Shown here: piece by piece, positions 24,668 through 32,642 of the stretch
How positions within the stretch are numbered: position 1 is the stretch's first letter
Layout: each line of letters starts with the position of its first letter
NCBI GenBank assembly: GCA_963844625.1
Contig: CAWJPF010000011.1
Coordinates: 186,001 to 250,000, forward strand
DNA length: 64,000 nucleotides
Source: Palsa-504 sp963844625
GTDB taxonomy: Bacteria > Actinomycetota > Actinomycetes > Streptosporangiales > Streptosporangiaceae
Direction: 5' to 3'
Program-made: the position numbers and the translations under genes
The notes under the pieces: model-generated
Database searches by the model: none
What the model saw: only the letters and a program-made list of their open reading frames with translations
What the model was told of the DNA's origin: nothing

Positions 24668-25864
24668 GTGAGCGTCCGCCTGGGGCCAGCGAGGACCTGG
24701 AGAGTAGTGCTCGGCGTCCTGGTCGTGGCGTCCTTCGCCGCCGCGGTCCCGCTGACCGTGCTGTCGGGTCAGATTTTTGACGCCCTGGTCGCGGCGGCGA
24801 TCGGCGTTCCCTGCGCGGTGGTGGGCTGGCTGGTGACCCGGCGCCAGGCGGGGAACCCGATCGGCTGGCTGTTCCTGGTGACCGGCGTCTTCATGTTCTT
24901 GGGCACGGCTGGCGGAGACTACGGGTATTACGTCTACCGGCTCGGGCACCACCTTCCCCTGGGCGCGGCGGGATCGGCCCTGTCCCAGTTCTGGGGTCTC
25001 AGCCTGGTGCTGCTCGGAGCCGACGTCCTGCTGTTCCCCGACGGCAGGCTGGCCTCGCGCTGGTGGCGGTCGGCCCTGCGGATCTACGTCGCGGCCTTCG
25101 CGCTGCTGGTCCTCGCGACCTGCGTGGCGATCGCGGGCGCCCTGGCCGCGCACCCGATCCGGGTGGACACCTCGGGCGGCCTGGCCGCGGTTGATGACCC
25201 GGCCGGCTGGTTCAAGGTCGTCCAGGGCCCGCTCATGGTCGTGATCCTCGGGCTGTCGCTGGCCTTCATCGCCCGGCAGGCGCTGAGCTGGCGGCGCAGC
25301 AGCGGGGACCGGCGCCAGCAGCTGAAGTGGCTGGCCAGCGGGGCCGCCGTCACGATCATCTGCCTGTTCCTGGCGGGGTCCTTCAGCACTTCAGGCGGCC
25401 CGAAGGCGCTGCTCGCCGTGATCGGCCTGGCCTGGTTCGGGGTCGCTGCGCTGCCGGTGTCGATCGGAGTGGGCATCCTGAAATACCGGCTGTACGAGAT
25501 CGACCGGCTCATCTCCCGGACCCTGGCCTACGCGATCGTCACCGGGCTGCTGGTCGGGGTGTACGCCGGGCTGGTCCTGCTGTCCACCCAGGTGTTCAAG
25601 TTCCACAGCACGGTGGCGGTGGCCGCGTCCACCCTGGTGGCGGCAGCGCTGTTCAATCCGGTGCGCCGGCGGGTGCAGCACGCTGTGGATCGCCGGTTCA
25701 ACCGGGCCCGCTACCACGCCGAGCGGATGGTGACGGCGTTCGCGGCTCGGCTCCAGGACGCGGTAGACCCCAACGCGGTCCGCGCCGACCTCACCGGCGT
25801 AATCCATACCGCTCTTGAGCCGACTCACGTGTCGGTGTGGATCGGGCCGGGCGATCGGCATTGA
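24668..25864 (+). CDS. Sensor-like multispan membrane protein, paralogue 2
   Basis: 398 residues from GTG 24668, which lies 7 bases after a -10 box (leaderless). Same plan as the gene at 20602: about seven membrane helices, RRQQLKWLASG, LKYRLYEIDRLISRTLAYAI, two helices, NPVRRRVQHAVDRRFNRARY, FAARLQDAVD and a HVSVWI end. It resembles the sensor half of actinobacterial histidine kinases without a kinase domain. Followed at 230 bases by the intact relBE pair on the other strand. Confidence 0.75.
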   Translation: MSVRLGPARTWRVVLGVLVVASFAAAVPLTVLSGQIFDALVAAAIGVPCAVVGWLVTRRQAGNPIGWLFLVTGVFMFLGTAGGDYGYYVYRLGHHLPLGAAGSALSQFWGLSLVLLGADVLLFPDGRLASRWWRSALRIYVAAFALLVLATCVAIAGALAAHPIRVDTSGGLAAVDDPAGWFKVVQGPLMVVILGLSLAFIARQALSWRRSSGDRRQQLKWLASGAAVTIICLFLAGSFSTSGGPKALLAVIGLAWFGVAALPVSIGVGILKYRLYEIDRLISRTLAYAIVTGLLVGVYAGLVLLSTQVFKFHSTVAVAASTLVAAALFNPVRRRVQHAVDRRFNRARYHAERMVTAFAARLQDAVDPNAVRADLTGVIHTALEPTHVSVWIGPGDRH

Positions 25865-26095
25865 CACGGCACCTGCGAGCTGGACGATGGGCGCCGGGGA
25901 CGACGGCTATCGGCAGCTCCGGGCCGCCCGGCATTGAGCTGAGTTGATCCATGCCGCCGTGCGACTGTGGCCCGGCGTGCGCCGGGCGGGCCGCTCACGG
26001 CAGAGCCCGGCACTGACGCCGGGCGCGGCGCCGCGGAGCGGCGCCGCTTGATAGAAGTGCAAAGAATAATTCGGCACGCGGAAGCCGCGCGATTC

Positions 26096-26386
26096 TCAGG
26101 TGCGGTAGGCATCTCTGCGGTGGGCCACGTCTACCACTGTCACGACCCGGGCTTTATCGTCGATCCGATAGATGACCCTGTAGGTGCCGCGACGCGCGCT
26201 GAACCTGTCATCCGTGGGCGGAAGCAGCCTCTTGCCAATCCGGTAGGGCTCGGTAAGCAGAGGTCCCGTGATGAACTCGTAGGCAGCCGCCGCAACAGCC
26301 TCCGGGAGAGTCTCGCTCAGCGCACGGCGGACAGTGGACGTCGTCCGCAGCTCAGAGGAATCTTCTTCCGCAGGCGCGCCGCTCAC
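26096..26386 (-). CDS. RelE/ParE-type toxin
   Basis: 96 residues overlapping the antitoxin by 4 bases. The C-terminal half has the RelE pattern: EPYRIGKRLLPPTDDRFSAR, RGTYRVIYRIDDKARVVTVV, DVAHRRDAYR. RelE toxins cleave mRNA on the ribosome, using basic and aromatic residues equivalent to the Arg and Tyr of RGTYRVIYR and HRRDAY. The N-terminal 40 residues are longer than usual. The module abuts the tRNA attachment site and would stabilise the island against loss; that role is inference. Confidence 0.8.
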   Translation of the reverse strand: MSGAPAEEDSSELRTTSTVRRALSETLPEAVAAAAYEFITGPLLTEPYRIGKRLLPPTDDRFSARRGTYRVIYRIDDKARVVTVVDVAHRRDAYRT

Positions 26387-26661
26387 TGCCCCTGGCGCCG
26401 CCTCATCGCTTCAGCAAGCTCATCCGCGGACACATACTCGCCGCGGGCTAGCTCCGCGTCGGACTCGGCCAGGCGTTTCATCGTCGTGGCGTCGCGCATG
26501 ACCTCCAGGGTTTCCTCCAGCGCTTCCAGATCCTCCGGAGCGATGAGAACGGCCGAAGGCCTGCCATGCACGATCACGGTCACCCGCTCGTGATGGTCAT
26601 GAACACGACCGACGAGTTCCGGCAGATGGGACTTGACGTCGCCCAGCGGAAGCACGGTCAT
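26383..26661 (-). CDS. Phd/RelB-type antitoxin
   Basis: 92 residues from ATG 26661; a start six codons earlier is open but less natural. The N-terminal half LPLGDVKSHLPELVGRVHDH and VTVIVHGRPSAVLIAPEDLE is the Phd/YefM DNA-binding fold. The C-terminal helix (MRDATTMKRLAESDAELARG) would wrap the toxin. It precedes and overlaps the toxin gene as in relBE operons, and family members repress their own promoter. Confidence 0.8.
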   Translation of the reverse strand: MTVLPLGDVKSHLPELVGRVHDHHERVTVIVHGRPSAVLIAPEDLEALEETLEVMRDATTMKRLAESDAELARGEYVSADELAEAMRRRQGQ

Positions 26662-26747
26662 AGTCAAAAGTATGACCAAAAAATCTGGGCAGTGCCGAAG
26701 GGAGCTTCGGCGGCTACCGTACGCAAATCCGTTACCACGAGACGAGC

Positions 26748-26781
26748 AGAGGGCCCCTTCTCTGTTCGAGAAAGGGCCTCT
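26748..26781 (-). terminator. Terminator of tRNA-fMet
   Basis: Hairpin AGAGGCCCTTTCTC/GAGAAGGGGCCCTCT directly 3' of the tRNA. It is repeated at the two partial tRNA copies. Confidence 0.65.
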
Positions 26782-26786
26782 GGCTT

Positions 26787-26863
26787 TGGTAGCGGGGGCG
26801 GGATTTGAACCCGCGACCTCTGGGTTATGAGCCCAGCGAGCTACCGAACTGCTCCACCCCGCG
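26787..26863 (-). tRNA. Initiator tRNA-fMet (CAT)
   Basis: 77 bases that fold as a full cloverleaf with CCA encoded. The anticodon loop reads CTCATAA, with the three G:C pairs (GGG/CCC) of the initiator anticodon stem. The acceptor begins CGCGGGG and ends CCCCGCT before the discriminator A, so position 1:72 is unpaired (C/U), the initiator hallmark. Its 3' 47 bases recur at 19898 and 7803, marking it as the island's integration site; the complete gene stays functional at the right end. Confidence 0.95.
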
Positions 26864-26876
26864 TCGGTGTGTCTTT

Positions 26877-26905
26877 ACTCTATGGACTCCCTACGGGCAA
26901 AGCAA
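26877..26905 (-). promoter_or_regulatory. Promoter of tRNA-fMet
   Basis: On the minus strand TTGCTT, a 17-base spacer and TAGAGT precede the mature tRNA 5' end by 13 bases. This matches housekeeping sigma spacing. Confidence 0.6.
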
Positions 26906-26965
26906 ATCAACGCGGGCGGGCGGCGGGCTTCGTCACCACGTCCCGGCAGGGCGTAACCTTCGGCC

Positions 26966-27418
26966 ATGACCGAGGTCGTGATCTACACAGACGGCGCCTG
27001 CAGCGGGAACCCCGGACCGGGCGGCTGGGGGGCCGTGCTTCGCTGGAAGGGCACGGAAAAGGAGCTGTACGGCGGCGACCCGCAGACCACGAACAACCGG
27101 ATGGAGCTGATGGCGGCCATCCAGGCGCTCGAGTCGCTGCAGCGGCCCGCGAAGGTGAACCTGCACACCGACAGCAAGTACCTGCTCGACGGGATCACCA
27201 AGTGGATCAGCGGCTGGCAGCGCAACGGCTGGCGGACCTCGGCCCGGCAGCCGGTGAAGAACGCGGATCTGTGGCGCCGCCTGACCGAGGCGATGAGCCG
27301 CCACGAGGTCACCTGGATCTGGGTCAAGGGGCACGCGGGCGATCCGGGCAACGAGCGCGCCGACGAGCTGGCCAGGCGCGGTATCGAGGAAACGGTCAGC
27401 GCGGTCCGTCCGGGATAG
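26966..27418 (+). CDS. rnhA: Ribonuclease HI
   Basis: 150 residues, the usual length for bacterial RNase HI. All four carboxylates are visible: Asp in IYTDGACSGNPG, Glu in NNRMELMAAI, Asp in HTDSKYL and Asp in GNERADELA; the catalytic His is in VKGHAGDPGN. It cuts RNA in RNA:DNA hybrids. It starts just outside the tRNA-anchored island, so it belongs to the stable chromosome. Its end overlaps the convergent cupin gene by 23 bases. Confidence 0.95.
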   Translation: MTEVVIYTDGACSGNPGPGGWGAVLRWKGTEKELYGGDPQTTNNRMELMAAIQALESLQRPAKVNLHTDSKYLLDGITKWISGWQRNGWRTSARQPVKNADLWRRLTEAMSRHEVTWIWVKGHAGDPGNERADELARRGIEETVSAVRPG

Positions 27419-27743
27419 CCCGCGACCCGTATGGCGGCGCGAAGACCACGACCATGGCCAGGTCGTCGGTGATCTCGGTGAACGTATGCGCCTCCCCGGC
27501 CGGGACGAACACCACGCTGCCCGGGCCGACCGGCGCCGTCCCGGAGGGCGTCACCAGCGTCGCGCGGCCCGCCTGCACTACGTAGACCTCGTCCTCGGTG
27601 TGCGGGCTCTGGTCATCAAGGCCGCCAGCGGGAATCGAGTACGTGCCCAGGCTCAGGTCAGCGCTGGTCAGGTGGACGATCCAGTCGTTGGGGCCGGCGC
27701 CGTCGGGCGGCGTGTACCTCCCGGCTTCCCCGATGACTCGCAT
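27396..27743 (-). CDS. Small cupin-domain protein
   Basis: 115 residues forming a single cupin barrel. Motif 1 is SPHTEDEVYVVQAGRATLVT and motif 2 is PVGPGSVVFVPAGEAHTFTE, with His, Glu and His positioned as metal ligands. Small stand-alone cupins have many roles, so the substrate cannot be assigned. Confidence 0.8.
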   Translation of the reverse strand: MRVIGEAGRYTPPDGAGPNDWIVHLTSADLSLGTYSIPAGGLDDQSPHTEDEVYVVQAGRATLVTPSGTAPVGPGSVVFVPAGEAHTFTEITDDLAMVVVFAPPYGSRAIPDGPR

Positions 27744-27762
27744 GCGTTGTGACCTCCGGCTC

Positions 27763-28053
27763 TCAGCCCCGGCGGCGGACGGGACGCTGGGTGAAGTGGT
27801 CTACGCCGCACCTGGCGCAGATCTGGAAAGGCACCCTTGCATTGTTCGCCCGCCCGGAGCTCGCGGTCAACGGCGGCGGGATCGTCTCGATGCCCACCTT
27901 GATGGCCAGGTACGTACTCCCCCACGCGACCAGGCTGACCCGCCGCACCGGTTCTGCCTTTTCTTGATCCCGAACGATCCGGCCTGCTTCCGGCTCGTCC
28001 CCCGCGCGCCGCCCGGCCGGGACGTGAACCACCGGCTCGTTCCGGTTGCTCAT
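27763..28053 (-). pseudogene. Truncated EamA-type transporter fragment
   Basis: A 96-residue frame from ATG 28053 contains VSLVAWGSTYLAIKVGIETI, the typical first helix of EamA (DMT) transporters, but then runs into a short Cys-containing tail (FQICARCGVDHF) unrelated to the family. One helix cannot form a transporter, so this is a remnant fused to other sequence. Confidence 0.5.
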
Positions 28054-28196
28054 GATTTCCGAGCCTGACACCAGGGCCTTCGGCGGATGAGTGGCAGCCT
28101 TGCCGGTCAGGTGCGAGATCTTGCCAGCGGTCGCGCCGGGACAGGTGAGAGGTGCCGGGTGCGGGTACCGATGCTCGTTCGGCCCAAATGATTTTT

Positions 28197-30374
28197 TTAG
28201 GTCGCGGGCCGGGACAGCCAGACGGTGTAGTAGATGAGCCGGGTGCCCGTCGGGGGCGAGGTCGGGTTGGCCGCATCCTGGGTGGTCAGCAGGTTGACCA
28301 CCGCGCGGGGCGGGCCGCCGTAGCCGGCGAGCTCGGCCGCCTGCCGGGCCAGCAGCACCGGGCGCCGGCCGGTCCCCTCGATGCCGGTCACCACCGCGCT
28401 GACCGCGGCCGGGGTGACCTTGGTCAGCACCGCCGCGGGCGTTCCGCAGATGCCCCGGATGACCTGGGCAAAGCGGTCGGCGGTGAGCTGGTCCAGGATG
28501 AGTACGGAGGCGTTCGGGCCGATGGCGGCGCAGAGGTGGCTGACCGCGGATAGCTCGCCGGCGCCGATCCGGCGGAACGCCAGCCCGCGCGCTGTGAGAT
28601 GGCGGTTCTGAGCTGACGTGACGCCGAAATCGAAGCTGGTCAGGACGGCGGGGATGAGCAGCGAGGCCACGCAGCAGCAGGCCACCGCCGCCGAGGTGAG
28701 CCGGGCCTGCCCGGCCTTTTCCTTCAGCCACGCCGACGCGTAGATGGCGCCGAGGATCAGCCCGGGCGCCGCGAACGGTACCAGCCGGGCGCTCGCCCAC
28801 GGCTGTTCGGGCGAGACATCAGGCCGCCATAGCACGGTCAGGATCACCCAGACCGCGATCATCATCGGCAGCGCCCAGACGCGGGCCGCCGCGCCCGGGT
28901 CCCGCCAGGTGAGGAGGGCGCCCAGGCCTCGCCGGGCCAGCACGGCCAGGCCGAACGCGCCGAGCAGGACGGCCGGCAGCCCGAGGTACCAGATCATCCA
29001 GTACAGGCTGTCCTGGTAGTAGTGGTTACGCCCGGCCAGCGGCCGGACGGCGAAGCCGATGAAGAGGGCGATGATGAGCGCCGCGGCCAGGACGGGCAGC
29101 CAGCGGACTATTTTCGGCGTCAGCGAGCGGGCTATTCTGGCCCGGGCGGCCGGGCTGGCGGTCAGGGCCGCCGCGGCCAGGGTGAGCAGGACGACCACCG
29201 CGGCGATCAGGGCCAGCGGACGCAGCGACGGGGCCTGGCCGTCCAGGTAGGGACGGGACAGCAGGTAACCGTCGGCGAGGCCGTACCACACCCCGATGAA
29301 CAGGCCGGTGCCGAACGGGACGGCCTGGCGGCGCCGCGCCACCAGCAGCACGCCGAGAAACGCGACGGCCGGGAGGATGTCGCTCAGGCCGTCGATGCGG
29401 ATCAGGCTGGTCAGCCCGAGGGCCAGCCCGGCCAGGGCGGCCAGCATCTGGTCCTGGCCGCCCTCGCCGGGCGAGTCACTTCTGTGCCTGATCACCAGGG
29501 AATCGGCGAGCAGGCACAATCCGCCGAAAAGCAGCACCTGCGTCAGCGGCTCGCTGAACGTGCTGCGGCTGGTGTACTGCTCGGGCAGGCTCAGCGCCAG
29601 CACGGCCGCCGCCGCGGGCGCCCACCCCGGCCCGGCCAGCCGGGCCGCCAGGCCGCCGAACGAGAGCACCGCGCACCCGCCGATCAGCGGCGTGATCACC
29701 AGCGCGGCCGGGATACCGCCCGCCCAGACCGCCGCCGCGATGACCAGGGGCATCCCGGTCATGAACGGCGGCACGATCGAAGCGCCGCGCGGATAGTAGC
29801 CGGCGCTGGCGAAGCCGAGGCCCGGGTGCGGGCCGCCGAATGCGGCGAGGGAGTCCGGGATAGGCAGCGTGCCGTGGTGCGCGATCCAGTACCCCACCTG
29901 CAGGTAGGTGACGGGGTCACGCAGGAAGATGATCTGCTCGGTCCGCACCCCGATCTGCCAGGCCGCGAACACCACCGCCACCGCCACGGTGGCCACCAAG
30001 GTCCACCACGGCACGGAGGTGCGGCGCGCCGCGCGGCCGGCCGGGTCGCCGGGGTCGGCGCGGTCGACGCGGTCGGCGGGCCAGGTCGCGGGCCGTCGCC
30101 GGACCGCGAGGTAGCAGAGCCCGGCCGCCAGCGGGGCGAACATGAGGACCATCGGCAGGACCTCGAACCGGCCCGCGAGCAGCAGCGGGAATCCGGGCAG
30201 CAGCCAGGCGGCCGCCAGCATCGCGGGCACAACCGTGATGGCGCCGAACAGCCACCCGGACAGCCGTCCCGGGCCCGGTTGGGGCACGGGAGCCGGCACC
30301 GCAGAATCGTCTGCCTGAGCACCGTTCGTATCAGGGATCCCGGTGTTCCCAGAGGCGCGCGGTCCAAGACGCAC
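28197..30374 (-). CDS. Polytopic membrane protein, GT-C glycosyltransferase-like
   Basis: 725 residues with about 12-14 membrane helices. After the first helices, an extracytoplasmic segment FLRDPVTYLQVGYWIAHHGT carries the acidic loop position used for catalysis in GT-C polyprenyl-phosphate-sugar transferases. The C-terminus is a soluble domain of about 130 residues (ASVLILDQLTADRFAQVIRG). The exact family is uncertain; it could be a membrane protein without transferase activity. It diverges from the HD gene across a region with a strong hairpin. Confidence 0.65.
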   Translation of the reverse strand: MRLGPRASGNTGIPDTNGAQADDSAVPAPVPQPGPGRLSGWLFGAITVVPAMLAAAWLLPGFPLLLAGRFEVLPMVLMFAPLAAGLCYLAVRRRPATWPADRVDRADPGDPAGRAARRTSVPWWTLVATVAVAVVFAAWQIGVRTEQIIFLRDPVTYLQVGYWIAHHGTLPIPDSLAAFGGPHPGLGFASAGYYPRGASIVPPFMTGMPLVIAAAVWAGGIPAALVITPLIGGCAVLSFGGLAARLAGPGWAPAAAAVLALSLPEQYTSRSTFSEPLTQVLLFGGLCLLADSLVIRHRSDSPGEGGQDQMLAALAGLALGLTSLIRIDGLSDILPAVAFLGVLLVARRRQAVPFGTGLFIGVWYGLADGYLLSRPYLDGQAPSLRPLALIAAVVVLLTLAAAALTASPAARARIARSLTPKIVRWLPVLAAALIIALFIGFAVRPLAGRNHYYQDSLYWMIWYLGLPAVLLGAFGLAVLARRGLGALLTWRDPGAAARVWALPMMIAVWVILTVLWRPDVSPEQPWASARLVPFAAPGLILGAIYASAWLKEKAGQARLTSAAVACCCVASLLIPAVLTSFDFGVTSAQNRHLTARGLAFRRIGAGELSAVSHLCAAIGPNASVLILDQLTADRFAQVIRGICGTPAAVLTKVTPAAVSAVVTGIEGTGRRPVLLARQAAELAGYGGPPRAVVNLLTTQDAANPTSPPTGTRLIYYTVWLSRPAT

Positions 30375-30499
30375 GGACCAACTTTAGGCGCTGTCCCTAA
30401 GCGTTTCCTGAGCCCGAGGTCCCCGTCGACGCGCACCACGAGAACCGTGAGACCCAACCGTGCTCCTGCACCCCAGCATCGGGTGGCCGGTATATGCAT

Positions 30500-30543
30500 G
30501 AAAGCAGCACCCTGCACATAAGAGTGTGTAGGGTGCCGCTTTC
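30500..30543. other. Strong 19-bp hairpin between divergent genes
   Basis: GAAAGCAGCACCCTGCACA pairs with TGTGTAGGGTGCCGCTTTC across a 6-base loop with a single mismatch. It lies upstream of both neighbours, so it is not an ordinary terminator. A small RNA, attenuator or protein-binding site is possible. Confidence 0.5.
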
Positions 30544-30656
30544 AGTACACGGATTAGGTCGGGGAGGGCGGATGGCGTGGGAGCCGGGACGGGCTGGGGC
30601 AGAGCAGGCGGGGGCAGGGCGGACGGTGGCGGAGCGGGCTGGGGCAGAATGGGCGG

Positions 30657-31247
30657 GTGGAGCTGTTCGTAGGCTGGCATGACTGGTCGCGGGCCGAGCC
30701 AGAGTTCGGGCGGGCGGTGCCGGCCGAGACGGCGGCGAAGGTAGCCGGGGCGGTCAGGTTCGCCACCACGTGGCACGGGGACCAGCGGCGGCCGACGGGG
30801 GCGCCTTACCTGGATCACCTGCTCGAGGCGCTCGAGGTACTGGTGCGGGGCGCGGGCATCTTGGACTGCGACGTGCTGTGCGCGGCGGTGCTGCACGATG
30901 TGGTCGAGGATACGCCGTGCACCCTGGCGGAGGTCAGCGCCGCGTTCGGGCCTGCTGTGGCCGAGCTGGTGGGCTGGGTGACGATCCCCGAGGTGGGCCC
31001 TGGGCAGGTCAAGGCCGAGGTGAAGGAGGCTTACCTGCGCGGGCTGCGGCACGCTCCGGCGCGGGCGCGCCTGGTCAAGCTGGCCGACCGGGCCAGCAAC
31101 GTGCAGACGCTGCGCAACCTCGCGCCGGACCGGCAGCGGTACTACTTCGCGCAGACCGTCACCCATATCGTTCCGCTGGCGGCCGCGGATCCGTGGTTCG
31201 CCCGGTGGTACGCCGCGTGGCAGCGGGATTTCGCCGACCTGGGCTAG
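30657..31247 (+). CDS. HD-domain phosphohydrolase, Mesh1/SpoT-hydrolase-like
   Basis: 196 residues from GTG 30657. The HD-domain ligands are visible: His in TTWHGDQRR, His in YLDHLLEAL, His-Asp in AAVLHDVVEDT and a later Asp in LVKLADRASNV. This arrangement is that of small alarmone hydrolases (the N-terminal domain of SpoT without a synthetase). Substrate could be (p)ppGpp or another nucleotide. Its stop overlaps the convergent membrane gene at CTAG. Confidence 0.8.
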   Translation: MELFVGWHDWSRAEPEFGRAVPAETAAKVAGAVRFATTWHGDQRRPTGAPYLDHLLEALEVLVRGAGILDCDVLCAAVLHDVVEDTPCTLAEVSAAFGPAVAELVGWVTIPEVGPGQVKAEVKEAYLRGLRHAPARARLVKLADRASNVQTLRNLAPDRQRYYFAQTVTHIVPLAAADPWFARWYAAWQRDFADLG

Positions 31248-32536
31248 TCGGCCGCGGTCACGATCCCCGGGGCGGGCCCTTCCTCGTCCGGCTCGGCGGC
31301 CACGCGGCCGGCCTTCGCGGCGAGCAGCCAGAGCACCAGCGCGGCCGGGTAGATGAAGTAGCCGAACCTGGTCGAGGGCGCCAGCAGGAACATGGCCGAG
31401 AGCCCGATCACCAGCCGCACGGTGGCGGCGGGCACATCCCGGGGCGGGCGGACGACCAGCGACACCGCGATGGCGAGCCCGGACCCGATCAGCAGGACGA
31501 CCACGATGGTGTGGCCGACCGGCCCGGTCTGCGCCAGCACGTGACCGAGCAGCGGGCTAGCCGCCTGCGATTTGACGCTGGCCAGGCCGAGCGGGAACAA
31601 GATCGTGTTCCGGATCAGCGCATCGGGCCGCAGCGCCGCGAACGGGCCGACGATGACCGCGACGACGGCGACCGCCACCGCCGTGAACCGCCAGGCCGCG
31701 CGGTGGCCGTCCCGCACGTAGAGCAGCGCGAACGCCACCGCGAGGGCCGGCCAGGCGGTCGCCTTCATCGAGGAGGCGACGCCGAGGGCCAGGCCGGCGG
31801 CGACCAGGTTCGTACCGGCCGGCCGCCAGAGCAGGGCGAAGCCAAGGCACATGAACGCGACCATGGGCACGTCGGTGCCGCCGACGCACAGCTCGAACGC
31901 GATGATCGGCGACGCCGTGATCAGCAGCGACCAGCGGACGCAGTCCCTGGCCCCGGCGATGTTCAGCGCGAAGGCGAACACGACCACGAACACCAGGCCG
32001 AACCACACCCGGGGATCGGTCAGCAGGCTGTGGCCGAACACCGCCTGCGGCACGCCGAACACCGCCATCAGCGGCAGGTAGGGGTTGTACTGGTTGGGGT
32101 CGGTGGTGGTGGCCAGGACCTGGGAGCTCCGGTACGGGGTGCCGTGGGTGATGAGCGTCTTGGCCGAGGTGGCCACGACGCCGACCTCGGGCTCCCCGTG
32201 GCCGTGGGCGACCATCCAGAGCAGGGGGAACAGGATGGCCCCGCCGATGGTGACGCCGAGCGCGATGTCGACCCCGATGGTCCCCCGTGACCGCCAGGCC
32301 AGCACGGCCAGGGCGGCCAGCGCGTACGCGCAGGCGCCGGACAGGCCCCACAGCCGGTGCAGCGAGTCCGTGCTGAACAGGTGAACCGCGCCCGCGAACA
32401 GCGCGCAGCCGACCAGCCCGGCGAACAGCCAGACCCAGGGCATGGTGGTCACCGATTGCCACCCGGATGGGGCCGCTTCCCCCGTGCCCCCCGGCCCCGT
32501 CGTAGGCGCGATCAGGCGAGTATCGCGTCCGGTCAC
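31244..32536 (-). CDS. Polytopic membrane protein, DUF2029/GT87-like
   Basis: 430 residues with about 10-11 helices. The segment TDPNQYNPYLPLMAVFGVPQ after the second-third helix resembles the acidic/aromatic loop of GT87 mannosyltransferases that use polyprenyl-phosphate sugars. Assignment is by topology and local pattern. The GTG at 32536 lies 7 bases after TAAGAT, so a leaderless transcript is likely. Confidence 0.65.
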   Translation of the reverse strand: MTGRDTRLIAPTTGPGGTGEAAPSGWQSVTTMPWVWLFAGLVGCALFAGAVHLFSTDSLHRLWGLSGACAYALAALAVLAWRSRGTIGVDIALGVTIGGAILFPLLWMVAHGHGEPEVGVVATSAKTLITHGTPYRSSQVLATTTDPNQYNPYLPLMAVFGVPQAVFGHSLLTDPRVWFGLVFVVVFAFALNIAGARDCVRWSLLITASPIIAFELCVGGTDVPMVAFMCLGFALLWRPAGTNLVAAGLALGVASSMKATAWPALAVAFALLYVRDGHRAAWRFTAVAVAVVAVIVGPFAALRPDALIRNTILFPLGLASVKSQAASPLLGHVLAQTGPVGHTIVVVLLIGSGLAIAVSLVVRPPRDVPAATVRLVIGLSAMFLLAPSTRFGYFIYPAALVLWLLAAKAGRVAAEPDEEGPAPGIVTAAD

Positions 32537-32642
32537 GCGACATATCTTACGCGCCGCCCGGCCGGGCGCTCGTCACCCGCGCGGGCTATCATGCGTCACC
32601 CGCGCGGATGACGCACTCGGTAGCCGACGCGGCCGGGCCCGC

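Noticed and set aside
29022..30521. Long plus-strand frame opposite the polytopic membrane gene
   Set aside because: Low-complexity Gln/Arg/Gly composition typical of antisense frames in GC-rich DNA; the minus-strand frame has membrane helices and a family-like pattern.
30770..32290. Plus-strand 506-codon frame across the HD and GT87-like genes
   Set aside because: It runs in a shifted frame through the HD gene and then antisense to the next gene, without any recognised segment.
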